34,105 bases of DNA. It comes from an uncultured Alphaproteobacteria bacterium. Its GTDB lineage: Bacteria > Pseudomonadota > Alphaproteobacteria > Paracaedibacterales > CAITNM01. The stretch lies in the NCBI GenBank assembly GCA_903874955.1, contig CAIQTY010000023.1, forward strand, positions 1 to 34,105. Reading direction: 5' to 3'. Below are positions 32,471 through 34,105 of this stretch, piece by piece; within the stretch, counting starts at the first letter, position 1, and each line of letters opens with the position of its first letter. The notes under the pieces were generated by a model. It was not told where the DNA came from. It worked only from the letters and a program-made list of their open reading frames with translations, and did no database searches. The position numbers and the translations under genes are program-made.

Positions 32471-33784
32471 TTGTATTCACTGCCTGACGCTTTTCCATAC
32501 ATAGCCTTGATGTTGGCACTGGCATTGTGCCCATTATTACTACCAAAGATTTGGCACAAATTTGAAAAACTAATCCTAGGGGCTATCGGTTTTTGGACCT
32601 TATTCCTCATGTTTAAAACTGAGGGAAGTGTTGAGGCGGCCCATTCCCTGTGCCATATGCTGGTGCATGAATATATCGCTTTTTTGGCAATTTTGTTCGC
32701 TCTGTTTGCGGTGGCTGGTGGTATTTATGTGCAGTTTAATATCGCTGATAGTTTGAAAAATAATATCCTTATCCTTTTAGGGGGTGCCGTTTTGGCCAAC
32801 TTTATTGGTACAACCGGCGCTTCGATGGTACTAATTCGTCCGTTCTTGAAATTAAACCATAACCGTCCTTACAAAACCCATTTGGGGGTTTTTTTTATTT
32901 TTATCGTTGCCAATATAGGCGGGAGTTTAACCCCTTTGGGAGATCCCCCCTTATTTATGGGATATCTCGCCGGGGTTAATTTTAGCTGGACGGTCGTTCA
33001 CGGTTGGCTGCCGTTTATAGTGGCTGTAGCTTTTTGTTTGGGAATTTTTGCCTGTATTGACCGCTTTAAAAACAAGCATAGTAGATCACAGCGAAAAGAT
33101 TTTGCTATTCCTGTAGAAGGCGGCATTAACATTGCGTTGATGGTGGCTATTGTTCTTGTGACGCTTTTTTCCACAAAGATCAGTACCGAGGCGGCTTTCA
33201 AACTGATGGGTGTAGGCATTTCCTGGCAAGATATCCTAAGAGATGCAAGCTACATTCTGATTGGGCTATTATCGCTTCGTTTGACACCCAAACAGATTCA
33301 CCAGATTCAAGACTTTAATTTCGGACCATTTAAGGAAGTTGCTCGCGTGTTTTTGGTGATTTTCCTTAGCCTTATTCCCCTATCTGCCATGTTAAAAATG
33401 GGGACAGATGGTCCATTTTCTGGATTATTTAATTTCGTTAATAACAGCCAAGGATTACCCATTGATGTGCGCTACTTTTGGCTATCGGGCAGTCTTTCTG
33501 CTTTTTTAGATAATGCCCCAACGTACCTGCTGTTTTTCAAAATGGCAGGGGGTGATGCGCACCACTTAATGTATCAGCTTCCATCAACTCTATTAGCAAT
33601 ATCGTTGGGGTCAGTTTACATGGGTGCAATGAGCTATATTGGTAATGCGCCAAACTTTATGGTGCGCAGCATTGCAAAACAGAGTGGGGTTGAGATGCCA
33701 AGCTTTGTTGGCTATATCATTTGGTCATGCCTGGTTTTGCTACCAATTTTGTATGGCATTAGTCTTTTGCTGAGAAATTTTTAA
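32471..33784 (+). CDS. nhaD: Sodium:proton antiporter, NhaD/CitMHS-like ion transporter
   Basis: 437 residues with about 11-12 membrane segments of the ArsB/NhaD ion-transporter superfamily. Conserved stretches are LGGAVLANFIGTTGASMVLIRP, VANIGGSLTPLGDPPLFMGYL and, in the second half, SGSLSAFLDNAPTYLLFF and MGAMSYIGNAPNFMVRSIA, the paired N-F-x-G-T-T and D-N-A-P-T elements. It probably exchanges Na+ for H+ at the inner membrane; citrate-type transport is the alternative. The start is TTG 32471, because an in-frame stop lies 9 bp upstream and the next ATG is inside the first helix. Confidence 0.82.
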   Translation: MYSLPDAFPYIALMLALALCPLLLPKIWHKFEKLILGAIGFWTLFLMFKTEGSVEAAHSLCHMLVHEYIAFLAILFALFAVAGGIYVQFNIADSLKNNILILLGGAVLANFIGTTGASMVLIRPFLKLNHNRPYKTHLGVFFIFIVANIGGSLTPLGDPPLFMGYLAGVNFSWTVVHGWLPFIVAVAFCLGIFACIDRFKNKHSRSQRKDFAIPVEGGINIALMVAIVLVTLFSTKISTEAAFKLMGVGISWQDILRDASYILIGLLSLRLTPKQIHQIQDFNFGPFKEVARVFLVIFLSLIPLSAMLKMGTDGPFSGLFNFVNNSQGLPIDVRYFWLSGSLSAFLDNAPTYLLFFKMAGGDAHHLMYQLPSTLLAISLGSVYMGAMSYIGNAPNFMVRSIAKQSGVEMPSFVGYIIWSCLVLLPILYGISLLLRNF

Positions 33785-33868
33785 GTACAAAAAATACGCC
33801 ATTCAAATCTTTATAAAATAAAAAATATTGATGATGTAAAACTTTAAATCCATTATCAATATTAACGA

Positions 33869-33906
33869 AAAAACTAGCTTTTTTTTCAAAAAAGAAGCTA
33901 GTTTTT
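33869..33906. terminator. Hairpin terminator after the antiporter gene, active on both strands
   Basis: Perfect 12-base arms AAAAACTAGCTT (33869-33880) and AAGCTAGTTTTT (33895-33906) are extended inward by T/A pairs and flanked by A and T runs, so both strands end in U-rich RNA. It lies 85 bp after the antiporter stop and covers the end of a small minus-strand ORF. Confidence 0.75.
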
Positions 33907-34041
33907 AATCAGCTTCATTCTCCATCTCACCAGGTCATATCCTTCTCTCTCTTTTTCATTTTTACTTCGTTTCTTTTCGTTTCGTTCTCGCTTTAGTGGT
34001 GCCGTACAATCAACTACAAATGCTTCGAAGAGCAAAGGCAT
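33898..34041 (-). CDS. Possible small basic protein of 47 residues
   Basis: ATG 34041-34039 to TAG 33900-33898, with AAGG a few bases upstream and the stop inside a bidirectional terminator. The protein begins MPLLFEAFVVDCTAPLKR, has a strongly basic centre (Arg, Lys, Glu, Asn) and ends WRMKLIKN. It has no recognised family. Placement between a ribosome-binding-like site and a terminator favours a real gene, but the purine-rich composition could keep the frame open by chance. It may be a passenger or relic of a mobile element, given the inverted repeat just upstream. Confidence 0.3.
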   Translation of the reverse strand: MPLLFEAFVVDCTAPLKRERNEKKRSKNEKEREGYDLVRWRMKLIKN

Positions 34042-34066
34042 AAAGCCTTAGGCACAAAGGCCGCTG

Positions 34067-34105
34067 TTGCAATAGAACCTTGTGAAACGCAGGGCTCTAT
34101 TGCAA
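34067..34105. repeat. Inverted repeat at the right edge resembling insertion-sequence ends
   Basis: TTGCAATAGAACCTTG (34067-34082) and CAGGGCTCTATTGCAA (34090-34105) are reverse complements at 14 of 16 positions with a 7-base loop, and the right arm ends exactly at the window edge. Reading outward in, both arms give GG-T/C-TCTATTGCAA, which resembles the GGTTCTGTTGCAAA-type termini of IS6-family elements. No transposase gene is visible in the window. Confidence 0.6.

Noticed and set aside
32510..32560. TGGCAC-containing stretches resembling sigma-54 -24 boxes
   Set aside because: They lie within the antiporter coding region and lack a properly spaced TTGC -12 element; no convincing sigma-54 promoter was found in the window.
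33991..34105. Plus-strand frame open to the right edge
   Set aside because: It has no start codon, overlaps the inverted repeat, and its translation resembles no known protein.
1..34105. CRISPR array, tRNA or rRNA genes
   Set aside because: No spaced direct repeats of CRISPR type and no tRNA T-loop/acceptor patterns or rRNA segments were seen in the intergenic regions; the two tandem arrays are coding repeats.

Overview
The window looks like a chromosome segment of a low-GC alphaproteobacterium living inside eukaryotic cells, probably of the Holosporales/Rickettsiales type. The strongest sign is a TLC-family ATP/ADP translocase (about 15.9-17.4 kb), a protein typical of energy-parasitic intracellular bacteria. 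It sits among ordinary Gram-negative housekeeping genes: LPS export (lptA, lptB, lptF, lptG), outer-membrane folding (surA), sigma-54, ruvAB and sdhE. The lineage is inferred from gene content and AT-richness; no rRNA or tRNA was seen.

Layout. 0-0.7 kb: the 3' end of an Asp/Ser/Pro-rich repeat protein, cut by the left edge. 0.84-3.35 kb: a cobalamin riboswitch, a BtuB-like TonB-dependent receptor and an overlapping tonB gene, which together form a B12-uptake unit. 3.5-6.3 kb: lptA-lptB-rpoN, a conserved block that here lacks its usual flanks (lptC, hpf, ptsN). 6.3-8.5 kb (minus): lptF-lptG, divergent from surA (8.5-9.9 kb). 9.9-13.2 kb (minus): ruvA-ruvB-ptsP in overlapping order. 13.4-15.3 kb: two unrecognised, probably exported proteins. 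15.4-15.6 kb: sdhE. 15.9-20.5 kb: the ATP/ADP translocase with a clean terminator, then a 997-residue iron-sulfur flavoprotein resembling a fusion of NfnB/GltD-like and NfnA/PyrK-like parts.

20.4-26.2 kb (minus): a tight six-gene operon in the order FAD oxidoreductase, DUF1365, cyclopropane-fatty-acid-synthase-like methyltransferase, MFS transporter, DUF3833 lipoprotein and SDR. This is a membrane-lipid modification module. 26.3-33.8 kb: a catabolic and transport region with acetoacetyl-CoA synthetase, a dicarboxylate/amino-acid:cation symporter, a secreted protein with C-terminal tandem repeats, a homogentisate-dioxygenase-like enzyme and an NhaD-type antiporter. The secreted-repeat gene lies between two copies of a perfect 15-bp direct repeat, which suggests an insertion. 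The right edge has a strong hairpin, a 47-codon ORF and an inverted repeat resembling insertion-sequence ends.

Lipid, LPS and outer-membrane functions dominate. The less usual content is the riboswitch-btuB-tonB unit, the lptB gene that seems to need a non-canonical start codon, the fused flavoprotein whose ATG directly follows a terminator, the lipid operon, and the lineage-specific secreted and repeat proteins. Both window ends lie in repetitive DNA, so this may be a whole contig.
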